A stretch of DNA of 10,819 bases from CAZTVF01 sp964616985 (GTDB taxonomy: Bacteria > Planctomycetota > Phycisphaerae > SM23-33). The stretch covers positions 1 through 10,819 of the forward strand of contig CAZTVF010000152.1 in assembly GCA_964616985.1 (NCBI GenBank), in the 5' to 3' direction. The notes below the pieces were generated by a model, which made no database searches, was not told the DNA's origin, and saw nothing but the letters and a program-made list of their open reading frames with translations. The position numbers and the translations under genes are program-made. This document shows, one piece after another, positions 1 to 7,799 of this stretch (position 1 is the stretch's first letter; each line of letters begins with the position of its first letter).

Positions 1-1531
1 GAACACCGACTTCGATGCCATCCGTGCGCTTGCGCAACGGTCTGGAGCATGTGGACTGGAAGTCGTCCACGATGTCAGGCGGGCCGACCTTGGTCACCTC
101 GTAGCCTTCGGGCATGTTCATCGCGATCTCGAAGACGCCCGCCCGCTCGATGGTGACGTTGAGCATGCCGTTGAGGTCGATGCGGTCGGTGTCGACGCCC
201 AGCGTCCACAGCTCCTGCGCCGTCAGGCGGGGCGCCACCGAGCCGATCACCAAGTCCGCGCCGTACTCCTTGGACAGGAAGCGGTACACGGTCAGGCCCG
301 CCTGGTTGCGAAGATATTCGGGGGCGGCGGTGATCTCGACGCGGGCGAGGTTGCGGGGCTGGTCCAGTTCCACCGAGCGCCGCGACGAGTGCGACAAGGC
401 CAGCAGGCCCGTCGACTGCAGCGCCTGGTGCGTCACCACCGGCATCAGCGGCACGCGGGCCTGGGGCTCCTTGAGGAACCGCTCCATCCGCACCATCAGC
501 GTATAGTTGTCCTTCACCGGGGCGAAGAGCTTCACGTTCAGCAACTGCACGGCCGGGCCGGTGGCGGGGGCCGAGGCGGCGGCCGGGGCGGTGGTTGCCT
601 GCTCGGCCGAGCCGGCCAGGTCCCACTTGGCGATGTTGGCGCCGTCGACGGAGGTGACGCGGAAATCGCGAGGCAGCTGGATGGTGAAGGTGTCCACGCC
701 GCGGCGGCGGATGTCGTAGCTGATCCGCACGTCCAGCGAGATCAGCGCCTCGGAGATGTCCACGTGCTGCACCTGCGTGGACATGATCACGGGCTCAAGT
801 TCCTCGGCCGCCTGCGTCTTGGGCTTCCACGAAAGCTTCACGTGGTCGCTGGAGCCCAGGAACGCCTGCAGCTGCGTCGCCTTCTTGCCGTCGGCGGCCA
901 GTTGCGTGGTGGTGGCCGCGAGCATGGGTTCCACGTCCACCTTCATGTTTTCCTCGGGGATGGCCAGCTCCAGGGTGCTGATGGCGGCGGCGGGGGTCTT
1001 GAAGCTCAGCACGTTGAGCCCCGGCTGGGTGACCAGCTGGCGGACGAAGTCGACGACCAGCGTTCGCCGGCCCTTGCCGCGGGTCAGCAGTGAGTATTGA
1101 TTGTTGATCGTGCGGAGCAGCGGCGCGTCTCCCTCGGTGCCCTGCGCGAACGCAGCCTTGGTGACGGCCACCTCGCCCAGGGCGATGGGGACGTCGACCC
1201 AGCCATCGGCGAGGATGTCGACGGTGAGCTCCATCTGCATTGAGGCCAGCTCGGCGCCGACCTTGCCTTTGAACCGCGCGGTGGAGATGAGGTAGGGCAG
1301 CGGCATGGCGTCGACGCCGGCCGGGGCGCCCTGGGCGGCCTTCCAGAGGCGCTGGAACTCATCGAAGGGCAGGAACACGCCCTGGGGCTGGGCCTGCATC
1401 ACGGCCTTGAGCTGGTCGTAGGGAATGTAGATTCGCGAGGGCTGGGAGGCGGGCTCAGCCGCCGGGGCCGCGGCCACCGCGAACAGGGAAACCACCAACC
1501 AAGCCGCCAATGCCAGGGTGCGAGTGCTCAT
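1..1531 (-). CDS. Large secreted/periplasmic protein of unknown function, N-terminal 510 residues (3' end outside window)
   Basis: The reading frame is open from an ATG at 1531 to the window edge, so only the N-terminal part is seen. A GGGAGAAG Shine-Dalgarno sequence sits just upstream of this ATG. Residues 1-25 look like a signal peptide: Arg near the N-terminus, a hydrophobic stretch LALAAWLVVSLFAVAAA, and an A-x-A type cleavage region. Just after it comes the segment RIYIPYDQLKAVMQ followed by GVFLPFDEFQRLW. I associate this pair with a family of large exported proteins common in planctomycetes and relatives; no function is known to me. The rest is beta-rich, with an Ala/Thr/Pro-rich linker at about residues 306-330 (SAEQATTAPAAASAPATGP) separating two parts. 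No catalytic motif was recognised. The last ~20 residues before the edge are less regular, but nothing proves a frameshift. The gene is divergent from the signalling operon. High confidence that it is coding and exported; its role is unknown. Confidence 0.85.
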   Translation of the reverse strand, partial: MSTRTLALAAWLVVSLFAVAAAPAAEPASQPSRIYIPYDQLKAVMQAQPQGVFLPFDEFQRLWKAAQGAPAGVDAMPLPYLISTARFKGKVGAELASMQMELTVDILADGWVDVPIALGEVAVTKAAFAQGTEGDAPLLRTINNQYSLLTRGKGRRTLVVDFVRQLVTQPGLNVLSFKTPAAAISTLELAIPEENMKVDVEPMLAATTTQLAADGKKATQLQAFLGSSDHVKLSWKPKTQAAEELEPVIMSTQVQHVDISEALISLDVRISYDIRRRGVDTFTIQLPRDFRVTSVDGANIAKWDLAGSAEQATTAPAAASAPATGPAVQLLNVKLFAPVKDNYTLMVRMERFLKEPQARVPLMPVVTHQALQSTGLLALSHSSRRSVELDQPRNLARVEITAAPEYLRNQAGLTVYRFLSKEYGADLVIGSVAPRLTAQELWTLGVDTDRIDLNGMLNVTIERAGVFEIAMNMPEGYEVTKVGPPDIVDDFQSTCSRPLRKRTDGIEVGV

Positions 1532-1562
1532 TGTCTTCTCCCGTTAAGTGACAGGGCCGTGC

Positions 1563-1603
1563 GTAGACAGTGCTTGCGCAGACAGTTGGACGTTCGGCAG
1601 ACA
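1563..1603. repeat. Three imperfect direct repeats G(T/C)AGACA upstream of the secreted-protein gene
   Basis: GTAGACA at 1563-1569, GCAGACA at 1578-1584 and GCAGACA at 1597-1603 lie in the region transcribed toward, or just upstream of, the minus-strand gene starting at 1531. Start-to-start spacing is 15 and 19 bp, so they are not helically phased. They could be a weak regulator-binding cluster or chance. Confidence 0.25.
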
Positions 1604-1615
1604 CGATGAGTTCCG

Positions 1616-1649
1616 CGCATGTGGTTCTGTTACATCTATGTTACATGCG
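1616..1649. promoter_or_regulatory. Operator-like element: 7-bp inverted repeat enclosing two helically phased direct repeats
   Basis: CGCATGT at 1616-1622 and ACATGCG at 1643-1649 form a perfect inverted repeat. Two perfect GTTACAT copies lie within or overlapping it, at 1629-1635 and 1640-1646. Their starts are 11 bp apart, about one helical turn. The element lies in the divergent spacer between the secreted-protein gene and the kinase operon, in locally AT-richer DNA. It could be the binding site of a regulator controlling one or both promoters. The binding protein is unknown and no clear -35/-10 pair was identified next to it. Confidence 0.4.
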
Positions 1650-1691
1650 GGGGCCTGCCCTTCCCACAATCCGGAATTATCGCGGATTTCA

Positions 1692-1766
1692 CCTAAGCTT
1701 CGCTAGGGGGAATTACTCAGGACAGATGTAGGCTTACTCCCGATTCGCTCGGGGCGTCTTTTTGTT
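1692..1766 (+). ncRNA. Candidate leader RNA or small RNA with two hairpins, ending in an intrinsic-terminator-like structure
   Basis: The first hairpin pairs CCTA plus GC (1692-1698, A1696 bulged) with GCTAGG (1702-1707) around a TTC loop. The second is CCCGA (1739-1743), loop TTCGC, TCGGG (1749-1753). It is followed by GCGTC and then TTTTTGTT (1759-1766), the layout of a rho-independent terminator on the plus strand. No plus-strand protein gene lies upstream in this spacer, so the terminator must end a short transcript starting within it. That transcript is either a separate sRNA or the 5' leader of the kinase operon under attenuation. The stem is short (5 bp), and no known riboswitch consensus was recognised. 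Confidence 0.4.
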
Positions 1767-1802
1767 AAGTTAGGCTCTGCTTTTTGTCGCTGCCGATATG
1801 AC

Positions 1803-1831
1803 GGGTGGCGGCCTGGGAAAGGCCGCCACCC
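1803..1831. repeat. Palindromic repeat, 12-bp perfect stem with GGGAA loop
   Basis: GGGTGGCGGCCT (1803-1814) pairs perfectly with AGGCCGCCACCC (1820-1831) around GGGAA. The same core, GGCGGCCT-GGGA-AGGCCGCC, recurs at 9592-9611, so this is a dispersed intergenic repeat rather than a private feature of this gene. It lies about 80 bp upstream of the preferred kinase start and would be in the 5' untranslated region of its mRNA. The longest kinase frame would begin inside this palindrome, which argues against that start. Confidence 0.75.
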
Positions 1832-1909
1832 ATCCATGAAGCTGGACAGAGCGCTCGTCTTGTCGGTGCTATGGTCGACCCTGCAGCTTGGGCTGCGCGT
1901 GAGGCAACC

Positions 1910-4444
1910 GTGGTGCGTCTGGGTGTCAAATCTTCGTTCGGCAGCGTGAACAGGCTCCTGCTAAGCCTGATCTGTGTCATCCTCATCCCGCTGCTGGCGG
2001 TCCAGGCGGGGGTCTACTACGCGTGGTATGAAAGCCGGGTCGAGGCCGAGGAGCATTCCAACGTGGAGATGGCGCGGTCTCTTTCCATGGCGGTGGACGC
2101 GGTGCTGCGAGACGTGCTGCGCGAGGAACTGGCCATCGGCAGCGTGCTTCGCAAGAGCCCCCACTTCGCCGCGGTGGAGATCAGCGACATTCTCCGGCTC
2201 AATCGCGACCAGTACATCTCGGTGCGGGATTTTCACTGGGTCTCGCCGCAGGGCCTGATCCAGTCCTCCAGCGACCCCAACACCATCGGCATCTCGCTGG
2301 TGAAGCGGCAATACTTCAAGGAACTGGCCGACGGCAACGAGACCATTGTCAGCGACCCGATCATCAGTTTATACAGCTGCAGGACCGTGGTCGTCGTCGG
2401 GCGGCGGATCGAGGATGCCAACGGCGCAATCGACGGGATCATGCTGGCCGTGATCGACCCCGTCCGGCTGATGCGGGTGACGCAGTCGCTGCCGCGTCGC
2501 GAGCAGGGAATCTTTCGAGTGTTCGATGCGCAGGGGCGCCCGCTGTTTGAGACCGGCCCGGCCGGCCCCAGCGAAAGCTGGCTCGCATTTGACTCTGTGC
2601 TTCGCGAAGCGATCCGGACCCGCCAGCCGCAGCACGGGCGCGTGGTGGTGCCCAACGAGGGCCGCCCGCGAATCGCCGCCCGCGTGCCGCTGGAGGTGGC
2701 CGGGTGGTTCGCCGGCGCCACGCGACCCATGGACGAGGTCGTCCAGCCCATCGCCCGCAGCCTGTCCATCGTCGCGGCCGTGGTGCTGCTGGTGACGGCC
2801 TTGTCGCTGGTGGGCGGGGTGTACTTCAGCCAGCGACTGGTGCGTCCGATCCGGCAGTTGCGTCAGCGCATCAAGCAGATCGGTCAGGGGCAGCTCTCGG
2901 GCGAGCGGGTCGTCGGTGGCACGGCCGAGCTGGAAGAGCTCTCGGGCGGGCTGGAGCTGGCGGCGAGCCAACTGCTGGCGGCGCGGGAGGCGCAGCAGGC
3001 CCAGGTGACGCGTCTGAACGAGGCGATGGCCGAGCTTCGCGACGCCCAGCGCGAGCTGGAGCAGCTGGCACAATTCCCCAGCGAAAACCCCAACCCGGTG
3101 ATGCGAGTCGCCGCCGACGGTAGACTGCTGTACGCCAACCGGGCCTCGGAGCTGCTATTGAAGACGTGGGAGGCTCGCGTCGGCGAGGCCGTGCCCGAGA
3201 TGATCGCCGAGATCGCCGACGGCGTGGTTGCAGCGGGCTCGACCCGCGAGTTGGATTTGACGGTGGGTGATCGCACCCTCTCATTCATGTTCGCTGCGCA
3301 GAGCGGGTGGGAGTACGCCAACATTTACGCGCGCGACATTACCGAGCGGCGGGCCGCCCTGGAGGCCCTGCGCCTCAGCGAAGAGCGTTTCCGCCAGCTG
3401 TTCAGCGGCATGACCGAAGGCTTCGCCTTGCACGAGATTCTCTGCGACGAGGCCGGCAAGCCCGTCGACTACCGCTTCCTGGAGCTCAACCCTGCCTTTG
3501 AGCGGCTCACCGGCCTGCGGCGCGAGGATGTGATCGGGCGCACCGTGAAGGAGGTCCTCCCGCGGACGGAGGATGCCTGGATCCAGGTCTACGGCAAGGT
3601 CGCCCTCACCGGCGAGGCCGCCCACTTCGAGAATTACAGTGAGGCGATCGGCAAGCATTATGAGGTGTACGCCTACCGCCCGGCGGCGGGGCAGTTCGCC
3701 GTCATCTTCCTGGACGTCACCGAGCGAAAGAAAGCGGTGGAGGCCCTGAAGCGCACGGCCGCGGACCTGGCCCGCTCGAACAAGGATCTGGAGCAGTTCG
3801 CCTACGTGGCCTCCCACGACTTGCAGGAGCCGCTGCGGATGGTCACGGGCTACGTACAATTGATCGAGCGCCGCTACAAAGACAAGCTCGACAAGGACGC
3901 CAACGAGTTCATCGCCTACACGATCGACGGGGTGACGCGGATGCAGCAACTGATCAACGATCTGCTGGCCTATTCGCGGGTGGGCACCCGCGGACGCGAC
4001 TTCAAGCTGGCGCCCATGCAAGAGGCGCTGGACACGGCGGTGGGGAACCTGCAGATGGCCATCGCCCAGGAACAGGCCACCGTGACCCACGACCCCATGC
4101 CCACGGTGCGGGCGGACACGACGCAGATGGTGCAGCTGCTGCAGAACCTGCTGGCCAATGCCATCAAGTTTCACGGCCCCGAAAAGCCCGTCGTTCATGT
4201 GGGCGTGGCCGAGCGGGCGGACGAGTACGAGTTCTGCGTCAGCGACAACGGCATCGGCATCGAGGCGACGTACCTGGAGCGGATCTTCCGGATATTCCAG
4301 CGGCTCCATACGAGGACCGATTATCCGGGGACCGGGATCGGCCTGGCGATCTGCAAGCGTATCGTGGAGCGTCACAGCGGGCGGATATGGGCGTGTTCCG
4401 AGGCGGGCAAGGGCTCGCGGTTTTGTTTCACCCTGCCGAAGTGA
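1910..4444 (+). CDS. Membrane sensor histidine kinase: Cache-like sensor, HAMP, two PAS, HisKA, HATPase
   Basis: Length is 844 residues from GTG 1910. GAGG at 1901-1904 provides a ribosome site 5 nt from GTG 1910 (or 8 nt from GTG 1913). The longer in-frame starts at 1805 (inside a repeat) and 1871 (no ribosome site) are less likely. TM1 is at about residues 16-39 and TM2 at about 285-306, enclosing a ~245-residue periplasmic region of double-Cache type. HAMP follows, then PAS1 (~386-480, with the segment ENPNPVMRVAADGRLLYAN) and PAS2 (~488-602). The HisKA H-box reads ASHDLQEPLRMV with phosphoacceptor His636. The HATPase domain shows an N-box with Asn750, DNGIGIE near 779 and GTGIGLAI near 807. 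The H-box/HATPase subtype resembles phytochrome-type kinases that pair with Rcp1-like regulators, and such a regulator is the next gene (33 bp gap). Predicted role: autophosphorylation on periplasmic ligand binding. The ligand is unknown. Confidence 0.93.
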   Translation: MVRLGVKSSFGSVNRLLLSLICVILIPLLAVQAGVYYAWYESRVEAEEHSNVEMARSLSMAVDAVLRDVLREELAIGSVLRKSPHFAAVEISDILRLNRDQYISVRDFHWVSPQGLIQSSSDPNTIGISLVKRQYFKELADGNETIVSDPIISLYSCRTVVVVGRRIEDANGAIDGIMLAVIDPVRLMRVTQSLPRREQGIFRVFDAQGRPLFETGPAGPSESWLAFDSVLREAIRTRQPQHGRVVVPNEGRPRIAARVPLEVAGWFAGATRPMDEVVQPIARSLSIVAAVVLLVTALSLVGGVYFSQRLVRPIRQLRQRIKQIGQGQLSGERVVGGTAELEELSGGLELAASQLLAAREAQQAQVTRLNEAMAELRDAQRELEQLAQFPSENPNPVMRVAADGRLLYANRASELLLKTWEARVGEAVPEMIAEIADGVVAAGSTRELDLTVGDRTLSFMFAAQSGWEYANIYARDITERRAALEALRLSEERFRQLFSGMTEGFALHEILCDEAGKPVDYRFLELNPAFERLTGLRREDVIGRTVKEVLPRTEDAWIQVYGKVALTGEAAHFENYSEAIGKHYEVYAYRPAAGQFAVIFLDVTERKKAVEALKRTAADLARSNKDLEQFAYVASHDLQEPLRMVTGYVQLIERRYKDKLDKDANEFIAYTIDGVTRMQQLINDLLAYSRVGTRGRDFKLAPMQEALDTAVGNLQMAIAQEQATVTHDPMPTVRADTTQMVQLLQNLLANAIKFHGPEKPVVHVGVAERADEYEFCVSDNGIGIEATYLERIFRIFQRLHTRTDYPGTGIGLAICKRIVERHSGRIWACSEAGKGSRFCFTLPK

Positions 4445-4477
4445 CGACAACGGCAACAATGAAATTGGGAGCGGATC

Positions 4478-4927
4478 ATGCAGTGGAAACTGGGCGAACC
4501 GATTGAAATCTTGCTGGTGGAAGACAGCCCCGGCGATGTGCGCCTAACTATCGAGGCACTTAAGGAGGCGAAGATCCGCAACGTCCTCAACGTCGCGCGC
4601 GACGGCGTGGAGGCGCTGGACTTCCTCAACCGGCGCGGGGCTTTTGCCGATGCGCCGCGCCCGGACCTGATCCTGCTGGACCTCAACCTGCCCCGCAAGG
4701 ATGGGCGCGAGGTGCTGGCCGAGATCAAGGACCACCCGGGCCTCAAGCGGATCCCGGTGGTCGTGCTGACCACCTCGCGCGCCGAAGAGGACGTGCTCAA
4801 GGCCTACGACCTTCACGCCAACTGCTACATCACCAAGCCCGTCGACTTCCGCCAGTTCATGGAGATCGTCAAGTCGATCGAAGACTTCTGGCTGACGGTG
4901 GTGAAGCTGCCAAGGAATGATTCATGA
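4478..4927 (+). CDS. Single-domain response regulator, Rcp1-like CheY-fold
   Basis: The 149 residues form one receiver domain with no output domain. All catalytic positions are present: the acidic pair Glu15/Asp16 (LLVEDSPGD), phosphoacceptor Asp68 (LILLDLNLP), Thr98 (VVVLTTS) and Lys120 (YITKPVDF). The ILLVEDSPGDVRL start and the C-terminal FWLTVVKLP tail are typical of Rcp1-type regulators, which partner with phytochrome-like and related HisKA kinases. GGGAG at 4467-4471 is 6 nt before the ATG. The gene lies 33 bp after the sensor kinase, and its stop overlaps the next start by 4 bp (ATGA), implying co-transcription and translational coupling. Likely role: phosphoryl acceptor from the upstream kinase, acting by protein contact or as a shuttle or sink toward the hybrid kinase downstream. 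Its target is not visible here. Confidence 0.95.
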   Translation: MQWKLGEPIEILLVEDSPGDVRLTIEALKEAKIRNVLNVARDGVEALDFLNRRGAFADAPRPDLILLDLNLPRKDGREVLAEIKDHPGLKRIPVVVLTTSRAEEDVLKAYDLHANCYITKPVDFRQFMEIVKSIEDFWLTVVKLPRNDS

Positions 4928-7797
4928 GCGAGTTGCCCCTGCGCATCCTGCTGGTGGAGGATAGCCCCAGCGACGCGCGGCTGCTGATGGAGGATCTGCA
5001 CGACGCCGGGAGCGCGTCGTTCCACATCACGCTGGCCCAGCGACTGTCGCAGGCGATCGAGCTTGCCGGCAGCGGCGAGTACGACGTGATGCTACTGGAC
5101 CTGTCCCTGCCCGACAGCCAGGGCACCGAGACGGTTGAATCGGCCCACCGCCGGGTGCCGTCCTTGCCGATCGTGGTGATGACGGGCCTGGACAGCGAGG
5201 GCGCCGGCATCGAGGCCCTGCGCCAAGGCGCTCAGGACTACCTGGTCAAGGGCAAGACCGACGCCCGCTCGCTGGTGCGGGCGATGCAGTACGCCATTCA
5301 GCGGCGGGCCATGGAGTCGCAGCGCGAGCACCACCTGGGCCAGCTCAACACCCTGTTGGGCGTCTCCGCCCGGGTGATGAGCGAGACCACCGTCGGCGGC
5401 CTGATGCAGCAGTTGGCCACGGCGGCTCGGGAGATGATGAACGCCCGCCTGGTCGTCTCGGGGCACTTCCGCGACAACGATCTCTTCGAGGTCGGGGCGA
5501 TGGCCATGACCGACGGCGCGGCGCCCTGTGCGGCCGGGCAGTCGTTCCGAATTGCAGACGGCGGATTCCTCAGCACGATGCGGCTGGCGGGCGGCACGGT
5601 CCGCCTGTCCGACGCCGAGTTCCGCGCCCATCCGAACTGGCATCTGCTGCCCCCGGGCCACCCGCCGATGCGGGGCCTGCTGGGCGCCACCCTCGTCGGC
5701 CGCGACGGAAAGCCCACGGGCGTGGTCATGGTTTCCGACCGCGTCACGGGCGATTTCACGCCCGAGGACGAGGCGCTGCTGGGCGAACTGGCGGCCCTGA
5801 CCTCGCTGGCCCTGCAGCACATCGAAGCGCGGGATGATGCCCAGCAGCGGGCGGCGGCGCTGCGGAAGATCGAGTGGCTGCTGACGCGGCACCCCTCGGG
5901 CGAGGACAAGGATGCCCGGGTGATCGCCGCGTCCTACGGCGACCTCTCGCGCTTGAATCAGCAGGGCGAGCTGCTGGAGCTCGTCGGGCAGGATGTGCTC
6001 AAGGACATCGCCTGCGATTACCTCGACCTGCTGGAGACATCGACCGCCATCTATGAGAAGGACGGCGACTGCGCCCTGGCTTTCTTCTCCAGCAGCTACT
6101 GCCGCTACCTGGACGAGGCCTCGCGCCGCCGCTGCGGCGGCGACGACAACGGCGCGGCGCTCGCCGGCGGGCGGTGGTGCTGCCACGAATCGTGCTGGAC
6201 TCAGGGCTCGCGCCTCGCCGTCGAAACCGGCGAGCCCGTGGACATCGAATGCTCCGGCGGCATGCGGCTGTATGCCGTCCCCATCCGCGCGTCGGGCGAG
6301 GTGGTGGGGGCGATCAACTTCGGCTATGGCGACCCGCCCCACGAGCCGGAGGTGCTCCAGAGAATCGCGGCCGAGTATGGCGTCGACGCGCAGGAGCTGG
6401 CGCGGTTCGCCCGCGCGTGCGAGACGCGACCGCCCTTCATCATCGAACTGGCCAAGCGGCGCCTGCTCGCATCCGCCCGCCTCATCGGCACCATCGTCGA
6501 GCAGAAGCGGGCCGAGCGGTCGCTGCAGAAGGCCCGCAACGAACTGGAAGTGCGCGTGCGGCAGCGCACGGCGGACCTGCAGACGGCCGTCGAGGCGCTG
6601 CAGGAAGAGGTGCGCCAGCGCATCTCCATCGAGGACGAACTGCGCGGCGCCAACCGCGCGCTGAGGATGTTCAGCGAGTGCGACCAAGCCGTCGCTCGCG
6701 CCACCGACGAAAACAGCCTCCTGGTCGACATCTGCCACAGCATCGTGCAGGTGGGCGGCTACCGTCTGGCCTGGGTGGGCATGGCCGCGGCGGATGACAG
6801 CTGCCGCGTGCAGCCGGTGGCGCAGATGGGCTTCGAGGACGGGTACCTCGATACGGCCATCATCACGTTTGACGACACCGAGACGGGGCGCGGGCCCACG
6901 GGCACGGCCATCCGGACGGGGAAGGTCGTGGTCGGCCGCAATTTCCAGAAGGACCCCGAACTGGCCCCGTGGCGCGAGCAGGCCGCGCGCCGCGGCTACG
7001 CCTCCTCCATCGCCATTCCGCTGATATTTGATGAAGGCCCGCGCGGGTGCCTCACGATCTACGCCGGCGAGGCCGACGCCTTCGACCCCGACGAGATCAC
7101 GCTGCTGACCCAACTGGCGAATGACCTGACGTTCGGCATCGCCGCGCTTCGCAGCCGCCAGGACCGCCGCCGCCTGGAGGCCGAGGTCCTGCGCACCAGC
7201 GAGATGGAACGCCAGCGCATCGGCCACGACCTGCACGATTCGCTGGGGCAGACGCTGACGGGCATCGCGTTCATGTGCAACGTCCTCCGCAGCCAGATCA
7301 AGGAAGGCTCCGACGAGGCGGTGTCCGGCGCGGCCGAGATCGAGCGGCTGGTGAACGAGTCGGTCGCCCTCACCCGCGCGCTGGCCCGGGGCCTGAGCCC
7401 CGTCGGCCTCAGCGTCGACAGCCTGGCCACCGGCCTTTACGAGATGGCGGCCGGGGCGCAGGAGATGTTCCGCGTCGCCTGCCATTTCCAGTGCCCCAAC
7501 CAGGTCACGCTGCGCGACACGGTGGCGGCGACACATCTGTACCGCATCGCCCAGGAGGCGGTGAACAATGCGGTGAAGCACGGCCGCGCCAACCGCATCA
7601 ACATCTCGCTGGAGGAGACGGCCGGGCGGATCGTGATGAGCATCGCCGACGACGGCGTGGGCATGCCCGCCCAGCGCAGCAGCGACGGCCAGGGCATGGG
7701 CCTGCGGATCATGCGGTACCGCGCGAACATGATCGGCGCCCAGCTGGACATCCTCCCCAACACGCCCTGCGGCGCCCTCGTCCGCTGCACGCTCTGA
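4924..7797 (+). CDS. Soluble hybrid sensor kinase: REC, GAF, PocR-like, coiled coil, GAF, HisKA_3, HATPase
   Basis: Length is 957 residues with no signal peptide or membrane segment, so it is cytosolic. Order: receiver at 1-134 (acidic pair Glu12/Asp13, phosphoacceptor Asp59, IVVMTG, YLVKG); GAF-like region ~140-305; PocR-type sensory domain ~350-530; coiled coil ~520-580; second GAF ~582-745; then a NarL-type kinase core. In that core, ERQRIGHDLHDSLGQ gives phosphoacceptor His771, EAVNNAVKHG is the N-box (~878-887), and DDGVGMP and GMGLRI are the G-boxes. In the PocR-like part, YCRYLDEAS, RRRCGGDD, WCCHESCW and IECSGGMRLYAVPI carry Cys393, 404, 419, 420, 424 and 443. The last motif matches the conserved 'C-x-G-G/L-...-vPI' core of PocR domains, which bind small organic ligands. 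Its start overlaps the regulator's stop (ATGA). The receiver may take phosphate from the upstream kinase and gate this kinase. HisKA_3 kinases normally feed LuxR/NarL-type regulators; none is in the window. Confidence 0.93.
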   Translation: MSELPLRILLVEDSPSDARLLMEDLHDAGSASFHITLAQRLSQAIELAGSGEYDVMLLDLSLPDSQGTETVESAHRRVPSLPIVVMTGLDSEGAGIEALRQGAQDYLVKGKTDARSLVRAMQYAIQRRAMESQREHHLGQLNTLLGVSARVMSETTVGGLMQQLATAAREMMNARLVVSGHFRDNDLFEVGAMAMTDGAAPCAAGQSFRIADGGFLSTMRLAGGTVRLSDAEFRAHPNWHLLPPGHPPMRGLLGATLVGRDGKPTGVVMVSDRVTGDFTPEDEALLGELAALTSLALQHIEARDDAQQRAAALRKIEWLLTRHPSGEDKDARVIAASYGDLSRLNQQGELLELVGQDVLKDIACDYLDLLETSTAIYEKDGDCALAFFSSSYCRYLDEASRRRCGGDDNGAALAGGRWCCHESCWTQGSRLAVETGEPVDIECSGGMRLYAVPIRASGEVVGAINFGYGDPPHEPEVLQRIAAEYGVDAQELARFARACETRPPFIIELAKRRLLASARLIGTIVEQKRAERSLQKARNELEVRVRQRTADLQTAVEALQEEVRQRISIEDELRGANRALRMFSECDQAVARATDENSLLVDICHSIVQVGGYRLAWVGMAAADDSCRVQPVAQMGFEDGYLDTAIITFDDTETGRGPTGTAIRTGKVVVGRNFQKDPELAPWREQAARRGYASSIAIPLIFDEGPRGCLTIYAGEADAFDPDEITLLTQLANDLTFGIAALRSRQDRRRLEAEVLRTSEMERQRIGHDLHDSLGQTLTGIAFMCNVLRSQIKEGSDEAVSGAAEIERLVNESVALTRALARGLSPVGLSVDSLATGLYEMAAGAQEMFRVACHFQCPNQVTLRDTVAATHLYRIAQEAVNNAVKHGRANRINISLEETAGRIVMSIADDGVGMPAQRSSDGQGMGLRIMRYRANMIGAQLDILPNTPCGALVRCTL

Positions 7798-7799
7798 TT

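Noticed and set aside
75..626. Minus-strand 183-residue frame within the first gene
   Set aside because: It is out of frame with the long continuous minus-strand gene, which has a signal peptide and a good ribosome site; its composition is G/R/P-rich, typical of a shadow frame.
1805..1909. Longer N-terminus for the sensor kinase
   Set aside because: The upstream GTG lies inside a dispersed palindrome, and ATG 1871 has no ribosome site. GAGG before GTG 1910 and the short basic segment before TM1 fit better.
3281..4459. 392-residue open frame on the minus strand opposite the sensor kinase C-terminus
   Set aside because: It has no recognisable motifs and lies antisense to the HisKA/HATPase core; it is a by-product of codon bias.
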